Origin: Salmonella enterica subsp. diarizonae
GTDB taxonomy: Bacteria; Pseudomonadota; Gammaproteobacteria; Enterobacterales; Enterobacteriaceae
Direction: 5' to 3'
Length of the DNA stretch: 64,000 bases
Assembly (NCBI RefSeq): GCF_008692785.1
Contig: NZ_VXJV01000004.1
Coordinates: forward strand, 1-64,000
Position 1 is the stretch's first letter. Every line of letters starts with the position of its first letter. Positions 32,897 through 46,003 of the stretch are shown one piece after another. The notes beneath the pieces were generated by a model. The model was given only the letters and a program-made list of their open reading frames with translations. It did no database searches and was not told the DNA's origin. The position numbers were made by a program, and so were the translations under genes.

Positions 32897-33748
32897 TCAG
32901 GACTGCTTAGACATCGCAGCAACTTCCGCTGCAAAGTCAGTCTCGACTTTCTCAATGCCTTCGCCCACTTCAAAGCGGATGAAGCCAGTCACGTCAGCGT
33001 TGTGCTCTTTCAGCAGTTGGCCAACAGATTTGCTCGGTTCCATGACGAAAGGCTGACCAGTCAGAGAAACTTCGCCGGTGAATTTCTTCATGCGGCCTTC
33101 AACCATTTTCTCTGCGATTTCTTTCGGCTTGCCAGACTGCATCGCGATGTCCAGTTGTACCTGGTACTCTTTCTCTACCACGTCAGCAGACACGTCTTCC
33201 GGCTTAACGAATTCCGGCTTGCTTGCAGCAACGTGCATCGCCAACTGTTTAACCAGCTCTTCGTCAGCGCCTTTAGCGGCAACCAGAACGCCGATACGCG
33301 CACCGTGCTGATAAGAACCCAGAACGTCGCCTTCCAGGGAAGCTACGCGACGAATGTTGATGTTCTCGCCGATTTTCGCAACCAACGCGACACGCTCTTC
33401 TTCGAACTGCGCTTTCAGGACTTCTACGTCAGTGATTTTGCCAGCAACAGCGGCGTCCAGCACTTTGTCAGCGAATGCCTGGAAGCCAGCATCTTTAGCC
33501 ACGAAGTCAGTCTGGCAGTTAACCTCCAGAATGAAAGCGATGTTGCCGTCGATTTTGGTTTTGATTACGCCGTCAGCAGCCACGTTGCCTGCTTTTTTCG
33601 CCGCTTTGATAGCGCCGGACTTACGCATGTTTTCGATTGCCAGCTCAATGTCGCCATTCGCTTCAGTCAGTGCTTTTTTGCAATCCATCATGCCTGCGCC
33701 GGTACGCTCACGCAGCTCTTTTACCAGGGATGCGGTAATTTCAGCCAT
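32897..33748 (-). CDS. tsf: Elongation factor Ts
   Basis: Guanine-nucleotide exchange factor for EF-Tu. The start [20 protein letters not shown] gives 283 residues; the upstream open frame crosses a terminator and is not used. The TDFVAKD motif that contacts the EF-Tu nucleotide site is present. It is co-transcribed with rpsB across a 255-base gap full of RNA structure. Confidence 0.98.
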   Translation of the reverse strand: MAEITASLVKELRERTGAGMMDCKKALTEANGDIELAIENMRKSGAIKAAKKAGNVAADGVIKTKIDGNIAFILEVNCQTDFVAKDAGFQAFADKVLDAAVAGKITDVEVLKAQFEEERVALVAKIGENINIRRVASLEGDVLGSYQHGARIGVLVAAKGADEELVKQLAMHVAASKPEFVKPEDVSADVVEKEYQVQLDIAMQSGKPKEIAEKMVEGRMKKFTGEVSLTGQPFVMEPSKSVGQLLKEHNADVTGFIRFEVGEGIEKVETDFAAEVAAMSKQS

Positions 33749-33805
33749 TCTAAAATCCTCGAAAGATTTGATCTGCCCGGCATCAAACCGCACAGATATA
33801 AAAGT

Positions 33806-33829
33806 GAAAAAGGGGCCTAAAGGGCCCCT
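33806..33829 (-). terminator. Terminator-like stem between rpsB and tsf (attenuator)
   Basis: On the minus strand GGGGCC/GGCCCC arms (33811-33817 and 33822-33828) with a small loop run into TTTTTCAC, 58 bases before the tsf start. As tsf depends on the rpsB promoter, the stem probably acts as a partial terminator that sets the ratio of S2 to EF-Ts. Confidence 0.82.
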
Positions 33830-33856
33830 AACCAAACGTGATACTACCTGGTTTAT

Positions 33857-33977
33857 AAGGGGGCGCTCCCCTTCATATTTCGAGCCGCAGGTGCGTTGCC
33901 TTCACTCGCTCATCCCGGTCACTTACTGATGTAAGCTCCCGGGAATTCTCGAGCTTGCCGCCTTCCTGCAACTCGAA
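33857..33977. repeat. Large imperfect palindrome in the rpsB-tsf gap
   Basis: A roughly 100-base hairpin: TTCGAG (33879-33884) pairs with CTCGAA (33972-33977), GCAG with CTGC, CCCGG (33914-33918) with CCGGG (33939-33943), and the apex CTTAC TGAT GTAAG is perfect (33922-33935). A smaller stem AAGGGG/CCCCTT (33857-33873) is next to it. The sequence resembles a dispersed enterobacterial intergenic repeat I have seen near other highly expressed genes, but I cannot name the family with confidence. Confidence 0.65.
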
Positions 33978-34003
33978 CTATTTTAGGGAGTTATCAAGCC
34001 TTA

Positions 34004-34895
<892 letters not shown>

Positions 34896-34901
34896 GCGCG
34901 C

Positions 34902-34931
34902 TTTATACCACAAATACGCCTTCGACACCAA
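34902..34931 (-). promoter_or_regulatory. rpsB promoter
   Basis: On the minus strand: TTGGTG (34926-34931), 18 bases, TATAAA (34902-34907), then a GC-rich discriminator GCGCGCCGG. The last feature is typical of promoters under stringent control by ppGpp and DksA. Confidence 0.8.
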
Positions 34932-35052
34932 TAATTGTTGGCACTCCATGCTGTAACTGATTCTCAATCTGGTAGTGGATGCTTCAGACTGTTAACATTG
35001 ACAGCACATACACAATTATTGTCGAAATCATCGACCCTGATGGACAGAATTC

Positions 35053-35847
35053 ATGGCTATCTCAATCAAGACCCCTGAAGAAATCGAAAAGATGCGCGTC
35101 GCGGGCCGTCTGGCAGCCGAAGTGCTGGAAATGATCGAACCGTATATCAAACCGGGCGTCACCACCGGCGAACTGGACCGTATCTGTAACGATTACATCG
35201 TTAACGAACAACACGCGATCTCCGCCTGCCTCGGCTACCACGGCTATCCGAAATCCGTCTGTATCTCTATTAATGAAGTGGTGTGCCACGGCATTCCGGA
35301 TGACGCTAAGCATCTGAAAGATGGTGATATCGTCAACATTGATGTGACGGTTATCAAAGATGAATACCACGGCGACACCTCTAAAATGTTTATCGTCGGC
35401 AAACCGACCATTCTGGGCGAGCGTCTGTGCCGCGTCACACAAGAGAGCCTGTATCTGGGCATCAAAATGGTGAAACCGGGTATCCGCCTGCGCACCATTG
35501 GCGCCGCCATCCAGAAATATGCCGAAGGCGAAGGTTTCTCCGTGGTACGTGAATACTGCGGACACGGTATTGGTCGCGGCTTCCATGAAGAACCGCAGGT
35601 GCTGCATTATGATGCGGACGATGGCGGCGTCGTGTTGCAGCCTGGCATGACCTTTACCATTGAACCGATGCTGAACGCAGGGGACTACCGTATCCGCACC
35701 ATGAAAGACGGCTGGACGGTGAAAACCAAAGACCGCAGCTTGTCTGCTCAGTACGAGCATACTATTGTGGTAACGGAAAACGGCTGTGAAATTCTGACGC
35801 TGCGTAAAGATGACACCATCCCGGCGGTCATTACGCACGACGCATAA
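35053..35847 (+). CDS. map: Methionine aminopeptidase type I
   Basis: Removes the initiator Met from nascent proteins at the ribosome; essential. 264 residues of the pita-bread fold; metal ligands lie in NIDVTVI, GDTSKMF, HGIGRGFHEEPQ, FTIEPM and SAQYEHTIVV. It is divergent from rpsB. Two REP palindromes follow and the second ends in TTTTT. Confidence 0.99.
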   Translation: MAISIKTPEEIEKMRVAGRLAAEVLEMIEPYIKPGVTTGELDRICNDYIVNEQHAISACLGYHGYPKSVCISINEVVCHGIPDDAKHLKDGDIVNIDVTVIKDEYHGDTSKMFIVGKPTILGERLCRVTQESLYLGIKMVKPGIRLRTIGAAIQKYAEGEGFSVVREYCGHGIGRGFHEEPQVLHYDADDGGVVLQPGMTFTIEPMLNAGDYRIRTMKDGWTVKTKDRSLSAQYEHTIVVTENGCEILTLRKDDTIPAVITHDA

Positions 35848-35854
35848 CTTTTTT

Positions 35855-35936
35855 GCCTGATGGCGCTGCGCTTATCAGGCCTACATCAAATGCACACCGT
35901 AGGCCGGATAAGGCGTTCGCTATCATCCGGCTTTTT
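35855..35936. repeat. REP pair (BIME) between map and glnD
   Basis: First palindrome GCCTGAT/ATCAGGC (35855-35880), second GCCGGAT/ATCCGGC (35903-35931) in the opposite orientation and followed by CTTTTTAA. The second stem with its T-run can end the map transcript. Confidence 0.85.
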
Positions 35937-35938
35937 AA

Positions 35939-38623
<2,685 letters not shown>

Positions 38624-38652
38624 TGTGTTTATTTATATGAAAGAGTTTAACA

Positions 38653-39477
38653 ATGCAGCAGTTACAGAACATTATTGAGACCGCTTTTGAGCGCCGCGCC
38701 GATATTACGCCGGCTAATGTAGATACCGTGACCCGGGAGGCGGTAAACCAGGTCATTTCTCTACTCGATTCCGGCGCGTTGCGTGTCGCAGAAAAAATCG
38801 ACGGTCAGTGGGTCACTCACCAGTGGCTGAAGAAAGCGGTTCTGCTCTCTTTTCGTATTAACGATAACCAGGTTATCGACGGTGCGGAAAGCCGCTACTT
38901 CGATAAAGTCCCGATGAAATTCGCTGATTACGACGAAGCGCGTTTTCAGAAAGAAGGTTTCCGCGTCGTTCCGCCAGCGGCCGTTCGTCAGGGCGCATTT
39001 ATCGCCCGCAACACCGTGCTGATGCCGTCTTACGTTAACATCGGCGCCTACGTTGACGAAGGCACTATGGTTGACACCTGGGCGACCGTGGGTTCCTGCG
39101 CGCAGATCGGTAAAAACGTTCACCTCTCCGGCGGCGTGGGTATCGGCGGCGTACTGGAGCCGTTGCAGGCTAACCCGACAATCATTGAAGACAACTGCTT
39201 TATTGGCGCGCGTTCTGAAGTCGTGGAAGGCGTAATTGTCGAAGAAGGTTCCGTCATTTCTATGGGCGTATACCTCGGCCAGAGCACCAAAATCTACGAT
39301 CGCGAAACCGGTGAAGTTCACTATGGTCGCGTACCGGCGGGTTCCGTGGTCGTTTCCGGCAACCTGCCATCAAAAGACGGTAAATACAGTCTGTACTGCG
39401 CGGTGATCGTGAAAAAAGTCGACGCCAAAACGCGTGGTAAAGTGGGCATTAACGAATTATTGCGCACTATTGATTAA
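38653..39477 (+). CDS. dapD: Tetrahydrodipicolinate N-succinyltransferase
   Basis: Step of the succinylase route to diaminopimelate and lysine, so it serves both peptidoglycan and protein synthesis. A helical N-terminal part (about 100 residues) precedes a left-handed beta-helix of hexapeptide repeats ([12 protein letters not shown] and neighbours). 274 residues. It starts 29 bases after glnD and is closed by a terminator. Confidence 0.99.
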   Translation: MQQLQNIIETAFERRADITPANVDTVTREAVNQVISLLDSGALRVAEKIDGQWVTHQWLKKAVLLSFRINDNQVIDGAESRYFDKVPMKFADYDEARFQKEGFRVVPPAAVRQGAFIARNTVLMPSYVNIGAYVDEGTMVDTWATVGSCAQIGKNVHLSGGVGIGGVLEPLQANPTIIEDNCFIGARSEVVEGVIVEEGSVISMGVYLGQSTKIYDRETGEVHYGRVPAGSVVVSGNLPSKDGKYSLYCAVIVKKVDAKTRGKVGINELLRTID

Positions 39478-39484
39478 GCGAGTG

Positions 39485-39510
39485 AAAAGCGGGGGCGACA
39501 GCCCCCTTTG
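39485..39510 (+). terminator. Terminator after dapD
   Basis: GGGGGC/GCCCCC (39491-39496 and 39501-39506) with a 4-base loop and TTTG after it, preceded by AAAAGC. It separates dapD from the convergent transporter gene, whose stop lies 3 bases away. Confidence 0.85.
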
Positions 39511-39512
39511 CA

Positions 39513-40814
39513 TTATGGCGAATGCGGCAAAACGGTTTCCGGCGCAATCTTTGCCGCAAACGCCGAAGCCAACGCAGTCAAAACGACATAACCGGCAACC
39601 AAAGTCCAACTGTTATCATAGACTGCACTTAACGCTTTAGCGATAAACGGTGTGAATCCCCCTGCCACAACCGCCCCCAACTGAGCGCCAATTGATGAAC
39701 CGCTATAGCGTACAGGCGGATGAAACAGTCCGGCGAAAAAAGAAGGTTGCACGGCATTCAGTGAATTATGACCAATGTTAATAAGCAGAACGTAGCCCAC
39801 TATCATCAGTATTAGCGAACGGCTTTCCAGCAGCCAGAAAAAGGGAAAAGCCATTGCCGCTACAAAAAGCGCGCCAAAAATGTACACCTGACGGCAGCTA
39901 CGCCGATCCGACACGATGCCAAATAGCATGTGCATGGGATACGCCAGCAGACAGGTGAACATTACAATGTACAGAATAGTCAGGCTGGCAATCCCAAGCT
40001 GCGTCGTCGCCCAGGAAACCGCGAAGACGGTGGCAAGAAAAAAGGGAACGCTTTCAGCAAAACGTAGAATCATAATCAGCAAAATGCTGCGCCATTGTTC
40101 TCGTACTACTTTGACCACCGGCCTTTCTTCTCTTTGCTGCATATGATTAATAGCTTGCTGCTTTTTAAACGCACGGAAGACAGGTGTCTCATCCAGACGA
40201 TGACGCATATATAATCCCGGCAACACCAAAAGCGCACTGAGCAGAAAAGGAATACGCCATCCCCACGATAACAGCTCCTCCTCCGGTAATTGGGTCACGA
40301 ATATAAATACGCCAGTCGCCAATAATTGTCCTGTGAGTCCCCCTGTTTGCGATAGCGCGCTTAACCGCCCCCGGTGCTTTCCAACAGCATATTCCACGAC
40401 CATTAACATGGCGCCGCCCCATTCGCCTCCAACCAGAAATCCCTGCAGAAAACGCAGAATAACCAGTAAAGCAGGCGCCAGCGCGCCAATACTGGCGTAA
40501 GAAGGCAGGCAACCGATGAGAAACGTTACCGCGCCCATCCCCCCTAACGTGATTAATAACGTGTTTTTACGCCCAAGCGTATCTCCCCTGTTGCCAAAAA
40601 ATAGCGCGCCCAACGGCCGGGAAATAAATCCCACGCCGAAACTGGCAAAAGAAGATAACGTTACAGTAAATGGGCTGGCGCCAGGGAAAAAAAGCGGGCC
40701 AAATACCAGCGCGCTTGCCAGGCCGTATAATAGAAAATCATAATATTCAATGGAGTTTCCTATCCAGGCGGAAATCACCACCCGGCGAATAGTGGTATTA
40801 TACGTTCCAGACAT
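39513..40814 (-). CDS. MFS transporter of the metabolite:H+ symporter (MHS) type
   Basis: A 433-residue inner-membrane protein with about 12 hydrophobic segments in two bundles joined by a charged loop near residues 205-235. The N-terminal AWIGNSIEYYDFLLYG and the loop 2-3 motif GNRGDTLGRKNTL are hallmarks of the MHS branch (relatives of ProP, ShiA and citrate/ketoglutarate symporters). WGWRIPFLLSALL matches the conserved segment before the middle loop. Substrate unknown. It occupies the place between dapD and yaeH where E. coli K-12 has yaeI. It is divergent from yaeH across a 246-base A/T-rich gap that should hold both promoters. Confidence 0.88.
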   Translation of the reverse strand: MSGTYNTTIRRVVISAWIGNSIEYYDFLLYGLASALVFGPLFFPGASPFTVTLSSFASFGVGFISRPLGALFFGNRGDTLGRKNTLLITLGGMGAVTFLIGCLPSYASIGALAPALLVILRFLQGFLVGGEWGGAMLMVVEYAVGKHRGRLSALSQTGGLTGQLLATGVFIFVTQLPEEELLSWGWRIPFLLSALLVLPGLYMRHRLDETPVFRAFKKQQAINHMQQREERPVVKVVREQWRSILLIMILRFAESVPFFLATVFAVSWATTQLGIASLTILYIVMFTCLLAYPMHMLFGIVSDRRSCRQVYIFGALFVAAMAFPFFWLLESRSLILMIVGYVLLINIGHNSLNAVQPSFFAGLFHPPVRYSGSSIGAQLGAVVAGGFTPFIAKALSAVYDNSWTLVAGYVVLTALASAFAAKIAPETVLPHSP

Positions 40815-41060
40815 AGACTCTGCCTTTCAGGGTTATCGACTGCTGCCTCCGGTCAATTTCCCACACCGACCTCAAACGCTTTCTCTATAAACTGAATATC
40901 GCGTTGAATTACTTAGGCTATCAATAACCGCCGCCCTTTTACTCATTACGTTGCCGAGAAGTCTTCTGCGATCAACCGCGCTTTTTTTGTATCCATTGGT
41001 GGCGAAAAACCAACTTTTCGTTAATTATTCAAAAGTTATAGTGTGATGAAGGATACCGCT

Positions 41061-41447
41061 ATGTATGACAATCTAAAAAGTCTGGGCATTACCAATCCTG
41101 AGGACATCGATCGTTACAGCCTGCGGCAAGAAGCCAACAACGATATCCTGAAAATCTATTTTCAAAAGGATAGAGGTGAATTCTTTGCTAAAAGCGTGAA
41201 GTTTAAGTACCCACGCCAGCGAAAAACGGTGGTGGCCGATGGCATCGGTCAGGGTTATAAAGAAGTACAGGAGATTAGCCCTAACCTACGCTATGTGATT
41301 GACGAACTGGACCAAATCTGCCAGCGCGACCGCTCAGAACTCGATCTCAAACGTAAGATCCTCGACGACTTGCGCCATCTGGAAAGCGTCGTCGCGAATA
41401 AGATCAGTGAAATCGAAGCCGATCTGGACAAGCTTACCCGTAAGTAA
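41061..41447 (+). CDS. yaeH: Conserved protein YaeH (UPF0325)
   Basis: A 128-residue cytoplasmic protein of unknown function. The start [14 protein letters not shown] is preferred to a frame six codons longer, since AAGGAT lies at the right distance and the length fits the family. It is highly charged; the last 45 residues look like a coiled coil ([19 protein letters not shown]). Conservation across enterobacteria and the lack of membrane or signal segments are all that can be said. Confidence 0.92.
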   Translation: MYDNLKSLGITNPEDIDRYSLRQEANNDILKIYFQKDRGEFFAKSVKFKYPRQRKTVVADGIGQGYKEVQEISPNLRYVIDELDQICQRDRSELDLKRKILDDLRHLESVVANKISEIEADLDKLTRK

Positions 41448-41457
41448 GCTGTGTGTT

Positions 41458-41537
41458 GCCGGATGGCGACGTGTTACGCCTTATCCGGCCTACAGCTATA
41501 TCTCCGTAGGCCTGGTAAGCGAAGCGCCGCCGGGCTT
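41458..41537. repeat. REP pair (BIME) between yaeH and cdaR
   Basis: GCCGGATGGCG...CCTTATCCGGC (41458-41489) and an inverted, more degenerate copy GTAGGCCTGGTAAGCG...CCGGGC (41506-41535). The second copy touches the stop codon of cdaR. Confidence 0.82.
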
Positions 41538-42693
41538 AACGCTGTTCATCCAGTTGTAGCGCCACATACAGCAACAGCCGATCGTCAAAATTGCCCAAAT
41601 CCAGCCCGGTCAGTTCCGAAATGCGATTCAGCCGATATTCCAGTGTATTACGGTGAATAAACAGCGCCTTAGAAGTTGCCAGCGGCTGGACATTATGGCG
41701 AAACCACGCCGTCAGCGTCCGACGTAATAACCCGTTGTTATCCATCGCTTTGAGTTTTACCAGCGGGCGCGCCAGCTCATTGGCCTGCCAGCCGCCACGC
41801 AGGCCATCTAACAGGACCGGCAGCATCAAATCCTGATAAAAATAGCTGCGACTCTCTGGCATCCGCTGTTTGCCAACCATCATCGTGGTACGCGCCGTGC
41901 GATATGAACGTGCAATACTGCCCGGCCCGGTAAAGTAATTGCCCAGCGCCACGCGAAAACGTAGCTGACCGTTTTCTTTCATTCGCGAGATAAGCTGCTC
42001 TACACGCTTACGATGATCTTCGGCATCCCAGCGACCAAACGGGTTTAATGCAGGCTTTAGTACCACCATCTCGGAGAGAGAAACAATGGCTATCAGGTTG
42101 TTACGTTCCGGCGTGGTGAGCGCATTCTGTAACTGCTGAAGCTCCGCCATTGCGCTGTCGACACCAAGCTGGCCGCTGTCGACTTCGACTACCGCCGCTA
42201 CACGCGGCTGGTTCAAATCGATCCCCAAACGTTGCGCCCATTCCACCAGCGCTGGCGTATTTTCTTCGGCCTGAATCAGGTTCATCACCAACTCTTCGCG
42301 CAGACGGCTATCCTGCGCCAGAAGGTGCATTAACCGCGACTGCTCCAGCATCATTTCGGCGGTCATACACACCAGTTCACCATATTTACGCAGATGTTCT
42401 GGTTCGCCAGTGAGGCCGATCACGCCGACAATTTCGCCCTCAAGGCATAAGGGTAGATTTATCCCCTGACGTACCCCGTGCAGGTGTCGCGCCACGGCAT
42501 CGTCGATATCCACAACCCGGCCTTGTGACAGCACTAATAGCGCGCCTTCGTGCAATTCACCAATACGCTCCCGATCGCCGCTGCCGATAATGCGCCCACG
42601 GGCATCCATTACGTTGATATTGGTATCAATGATGCGCATAGTGCGCGCCACGATATCCTGCGCCATTTTGGTATCAAGACGCCAGCCAGCCAT
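41536..42693 (-). CDS. cdaR: Sugar-diacid utilisation regulator CdaR (SdaR)
   Basis: Activator of glucarate, galactarate and glycerate catabolism genes. The N-terminal diacid-recognition domain (about residues 1-135) begins MAGWRLDTKMAQDIV. The C-terminal PucR-type helix-turn-helix is in KALFIHRNTLEYRLNRISEL. 385 residues with the chosen ATG; an open frame runs 23 codons further upstream but does not fit the family. The regulated gar and gud genes are not in the window. Confidence 0.96.
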   Translation of the reverse strand: MAGWRLDTKMAQDIVARTMRIIDTNINVMDARGRIIGSGDRERIGELHEGALLVLSQGRVVDIDDAVARHLHGVRQGINLPLCLEGEIVGVIGLTGEPEHLRKYGELVCMTAEMMLEQSRLMHLLAQDSRLREELVMNLIQAEENTPALVEWAQRLGIDLNQPRVAAVVEVDSGQLGVDSAMAELQQLQNALTTPERNNLIAIVSLSEMVVLKPALNPFGRWDAEDHRKRVEQLISRMKENGQLRFRVALGNYFTGPGSIARSYRTARTTMMVGKQRMPESRSYFYQDLMLPVLLDGLRGGWQANELARPLVKLKAMDNNGLLRRTLTAWFRHNVQPLATSKALFIHRNTLEYRLNRISELTGLDLGNFDDRLLLYVALQLDEQR

Positions 42694-42801
42694 AAAACCC
42701 TCCAGTGAGCAGAGCATAAGCATAAGGAAGATGGCAGACCTCGACATTGTGCAAATGCACAAAGCAGAGCAAAGAAGTATGGAGTTGTGGGGGGCTTCAC
42801 A

Positions 42802-42836
42802 GAAAAAAGTTGCCCCCTTCCGTGGTGGAAGGGGGA
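42802..42836 (-). terminator. Terminator after degP
   Basis: On the minus strand CCCCCTTCC/GGAAGGGGG (9-base perfect stem, 42813-42821 and 42827-42835) is followed by CAACTTTTTTC. It lies 9 bases after the degP stop. Confidence 0.95.
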
Positions 42837-42844
42837 TAAGGTGA

Positions 42845-44272
42845 TTACTGCATCAACAGATAAATAGAGCTATCGCCACGCTGAATATTCAGCGCCAGAA
42901 CCGACGGCTTGCTGTCGAGAATCTTACGCAGCTCGGCGATATTTTTCACTGGCTGCTGGTTAGCGCCGATAATCACATCGCCTTTTTTGAGGCCAATTTG
43001 CGCGGCTGGTGAGTTCGCTTTCACGCTGCTGACCACAACGCCTTTATCCTGGCCTTTATTGCTCATTTCAGCGCCTTCAATCCCGCTGAAGATGGTGCTG
43101 GAATCAACCTGACTCTGGCTGCTCTGCTGCAGTTCCAGATTGACCGTAATAGCTTTACCTTCACGCAGCAGACCGAGGCTGATTTTGCTGCCGACCGGCA
43201 TAGTGCCGACCTGCGCGCGCAGCGCCGCAAAGCTGCTGATCGGTTTACCGTTCAGGGAGGTAATGACATCCCCGGCTTTAATACCTGCTTTCGCCGCGGA
43301 CGAATTCGGCATCACCTGGCTGACGAACGCGCCACGCTGGGCGTCGACTTTCATCGCTTTCGCCAGTTCGGAATTCAGCTCAGTCCCCATGATTCCCAGT
43401 TCGCCGCGTTTAACCTGGCCATATTCCACCATCTGCGACGTCAGGTTTTTCACCATGTTGCTGGGGATAGCGAAGCCGATACCAATGTTGCCGCCGTCTG
43501 GCGCCAGAATCGCGGTGTTAATACCGATCAGCTCGCCGTTCAGGTTCACCAGCGCGCCGCCGGAGTTACCGCGGTTAATCGCGGCGTCGGTCTGAATAAA
43601 GTTTTCATAGTTTTCAACGTTCAGGCCGCTACGCCCCAGCGCCGAAACGATACCTGACGTCACCGTTTCGCCCAGACCAAACGGGTTACCAATAGCCACG
43701 GTATAATCCCCCACGCGCAGCGCGTCGGAGTCCGCCAGCTTAATCGCCGTCAGGTTTTTCGGATTCTGAATTTGAATCAGCGCAATATCAGAACGCGGAT
43801 CTTTGCCCACCACTTTGGCATCGAATTTACGCCCATCGCTAAGCTGTACTTTAATCACGTTGGCGTTATCAACAACGTGGTTGTTGGTGACGACGTAACC
43901 CTTCGCGGCGTCAATAATTACGCCGGAACCCAGCGCCATGAATTTCTGTTGTTGGCCGCCATTGCCGCCGTTACCGCCGCCCTGGCAGAACGGGGAATTC
44001 TGGAACGGAGAACCGTCCTGGCAGAACGGGGAGTCATCGCCAAAGAACTGCTGGAAATTACGCGGCATACGCGGCGTATTCACCGTGGTGCTGCCTTCTA
44101 CATTAATACTGACCACCGATGGCATCACTTTTTCGAGCATCGGCGCCAGGCTTGGCATCTGCTGGGCGGTCATTGCTGAAGACGACGTTTCAGCCGCCGT
44201 GGCAGACAGAGGCGACAATGCCAAACCTAAACTCAGAGCCAGTGCACTCATTGCTAATGTGGTTTTTTTCAT
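42845..44272 (-). CDS. degP: Periplasmic serine protease and chaperone DegP (HtrA)
   Basis: Degrades or refolds damaged periplasmic proteins and OMP precursors; needed for heat tolerance and for Salmonella virulence. The signal peptide ends near SATA (residue 26). The trypsin-like triad lies in VTNNHVVDN (His), DPRSDIALI (Asp) and NRGNSGGALV (Ser). Two PDZ domains follow. A glycine/glutamine-rich, cysteine-containing LA loop (FCQDGSPF...FCQGGGNGG) is present. 475 residues. A consensus sigma-E promoter precedes it. Confidence 0.98.
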   Translation of the reverse strand: MKKTTLAMSALALSLGLALSPLSATAAETSSSAMTAQQMPSLAPMLEKVMPSVVSINVEGSTTVNTPRMPRNFQQFFGDDSPFCQDGSPFQNSPFCQGGGNGGNGGQQQKFMALGSGVIIDAAKGYVVTNNHVVDNANVIKVQLSDGRKFDAKVVGKDPRSDIALIQIQNPKNLTAIKLADSDALRVGDYTVAIGNPFGLGETVTSGIVSALGRSGLNVENYENFIQTDAAINRGNSGGALVNLNGELIGINTAILAPDGGNIGIGFAIPSNMVKNLTSQMVEYGQVKRGELGIMGTELNSELAKAMKVDAQRGAFVSQVMPNSSAAKAGIKAGDVITSLNGKPISSFAALRAQVGTMPVGSKISLGLLREGKAITVNLELQQSSQSQVDSSTIFSGIEGAEMSNKGQDKGVVVSSVKANSPAAQIGLKKGDVIIGANQQPVKNIAELRKILDSKPSVLALNIQRGDSSIYLLMQ

Positions 44273-44317
44273 GTGTTTCAATCTCGATTAACAGGTAACG
44301 CAAAATTGCTGTGTACG

Positions 44318-44345
44318 TCAGATTCATTTTATAACGCGAAGTTCC
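44318..44345 (-). promoter_or_regulatory. Sigma-E promoter of degP
   Basis: On the minus strand GGAACTT (44339-44345), 16 bases, TCTGA (44318-44322): an exact match to the sigma-E consensus. It lies about 45 bases before the ATG. Since RseP, which frees sigma-E, and BamA and Skp, whose failure triggers it, are also in this window, the promoter ties these genes into one response. Confidence 0.95.
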
Positions 44346-44401
44346 GGAATAAAGTTTCTGGAAAAAGTAAAAATTTATTGTCCATCTTTACAAAAGTCCA
44401 T

Positions 44402-45919
44402 TTACTGTTCGACCGCCATCAATCGCCGATATTCATCCCATGCGTAAAGGTCAGTCATACCGCTGATATAATCCTGAATCAACCGACAACGATAATAATA
44501 TTCCAGCACCGGATACTCCGCCGAATCCGTGGGTAATTTACTGACGACTTCCACGTAGGCCAAACGATGGCGCGTAGAGAGTTTCTGAAATAAACGCGAT
44601 TCTATGGGCAAGCGTTTCAACCGATCTTGTTCCACCAGCTCGCGAAAGTCGTTAAGCGACAGACTTAATAGTGGCTGATAGATATCTAATAACCCACTGA
44701 TTACCCGGTATCCCTGTAACTCAAGCTGTTCTACGTCCGGATGGCTAAACACATGTTCAACCGCCACGTTCTTATATAATTCAAGTAGACGACTAAAACC
44801 GCTGGCATCTTCCAGCAACGCCTGATTGAAGGTACCGGCAAAAATCTGCGGTAAATTATCAATAAAACGCTGAGCGGCATATGGCACCAGTTTATTTAAT
44901 GTATTTACCCGTAAATACATAAAAAACTGATCTTCGGTACTGCGGCTTAATGTATTGGCGCGTGATTTTTCCCACGCATTTCCTACCACCAGCTCAAACA
45001 GCGAATCCTTCTCATGGTGGCCCCACGCGTGATATAAATGGTGATAAAGCTGCTCAACGCTAAAGATTCTTTTCTCTACCGCGTCTTCAAGATCGGCGAC
45101 ACAATAAGAGATATCATCTGCGGCTTCCATAATCCACGTTAATGGAAAGCGACTGTAAGGCGCTAACTGAAGTTCTTTACGTAACCTCGCAATATACTTC
45201 TCTTCAGAAAGATAATAGCCCGGTTTCTTCATTAAATAGCGATGGGAGTCCGGCACCGACCCTCGCCACCATGCCGGACGGGTATATTTTAAAATTCCGC
45301 CAACCTGCGCCCAGGTAAGATTCATCCGCATGAGCGTATGCACCAGACGAATTCCCTGTGCATTGCCTTCAAAATGGCAGATATCCTGACGTACTTTGCG
45401 GCGAATATCGTTCAGATTTTCTTCGCCTTCCTGTAACCGTAGCGAGGAAACCACACAGCGATCATGCGTGAGCGGCTGACTTTCCGCATCTTCCGGATGC
45501 AGTCGCTGACGAAACCAGTCATTGATCGCCGCCTCGCCAAAATGACCGAACGGCGGATTACCGATGTCGTGCATCAGGCAGGCCATTTCCACAATACTTT
45601 CAAAGGGACCGGTCAGCGCGTCCAGACCGTACTCCTCCAGCCGGTTTTGCTCTTTCAGGCGGCTTAAAATCTCTTTCGCGATATAACGCCCCACCTGCTG
45701 CACCTCCATCGAATGCGTCAGGCGAGTACGCACTGCGGCATTGCGCTCCAGCGGGAAAACCTGCGTTTTTTGCTGCAAACGGCGTATAGCCGGAGAGTTG
45801 ATAATCCGCCCGCGATCGCTTTCAAAAATCCGCAGGATCTCATGTTCCGTCTTTACGCCCTGCGGTGAACGATAACGACGATGCCAGTTAATTTTATTTC
45901 GGAAATCGATCGATGCCAT
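44402..45919 (-). CDS. dgt: Deoxyguanosine triphosphate triphosphohydrolase
   Basis: Hydrolyses dGTP to deoxyguanosine and tripolyphosphate; HD-domain enzyme that limits dGTP and can restrict phage DNA. The HD motif is [16 protein letters not shown], with upstream [10 protein letters not shown] supplying another His. The start [16 protein letters not shown] gives 505 residues; an open frame 14 codons longer lacks similarity. Divergent from mtn across 84 bases. Confidence 0.98.
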   Translation of the reverse strand: MASIDFRNKINWHRRYRSPQGVKTEHEILRIFESDRGRIINSPAIRRLQQKTQVFPLERNAAVRTRLTHSMEVQQVGRYIAKEILSRLKEQNRLEEYGLDALTGPFESIVEMACLMHDIGNPPFGHFGEAAINDWFRQRLHPEDAESQPLTHDRCVVSSLRLQEGEENLNDIRRKVRQDICHFEGNAQGIRLVHTLMRMNLTWAQVGGILKYTRPAWWRGSVPDSHRYLMKKPGYYLSEEKYIARLRKELQLAPYSRFPLTWIMEAADDISYCVADLEDAVEKRIFSVEQLYHHLYHAWGHHEKDSLFELVVGNAWEKSRANTLSRSTEDQFFMYLRVNTLNKLVPYAAQRFIDNLPQIFAGTFNQALLEDASGFSRLLELYKNVAVEHVFSHPDVEQLELQGYRVISGLLDIYQPLLSLSLNDFRELVEQDRLKRLPIESRLFQKLSTRHRLAYVEVVSKLPTDSAEYPVLEYYYRCRLIQDYISGMTDLYAWDEYRRLMAVEQ

Positions 45920-46003
45920 ATCCTCTCCCCGCCTGAGAAATGCGCTTCCCCATAAGCGCATGATAAACTATGCCCCCAAAACTGACTTATCGCGAGTAAA
46001 TCT

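Noticed and set aside
33002-33820. 272-codon open frame on the plus strand opposite tsf
   Set aside because: It mirrors tsf and its leader over their full length. Strong codon bias in highly expressed genes removes stops from the antisense frame; there is no ribosome-binding site or recognisable domain.
35062-35838. 258-codon open frame on the minus strand opposite map
   Set aside because: A shadow of map codon use. Its sequence is rich in His, Phe and Arg, as expected from antisense of a normal gene.
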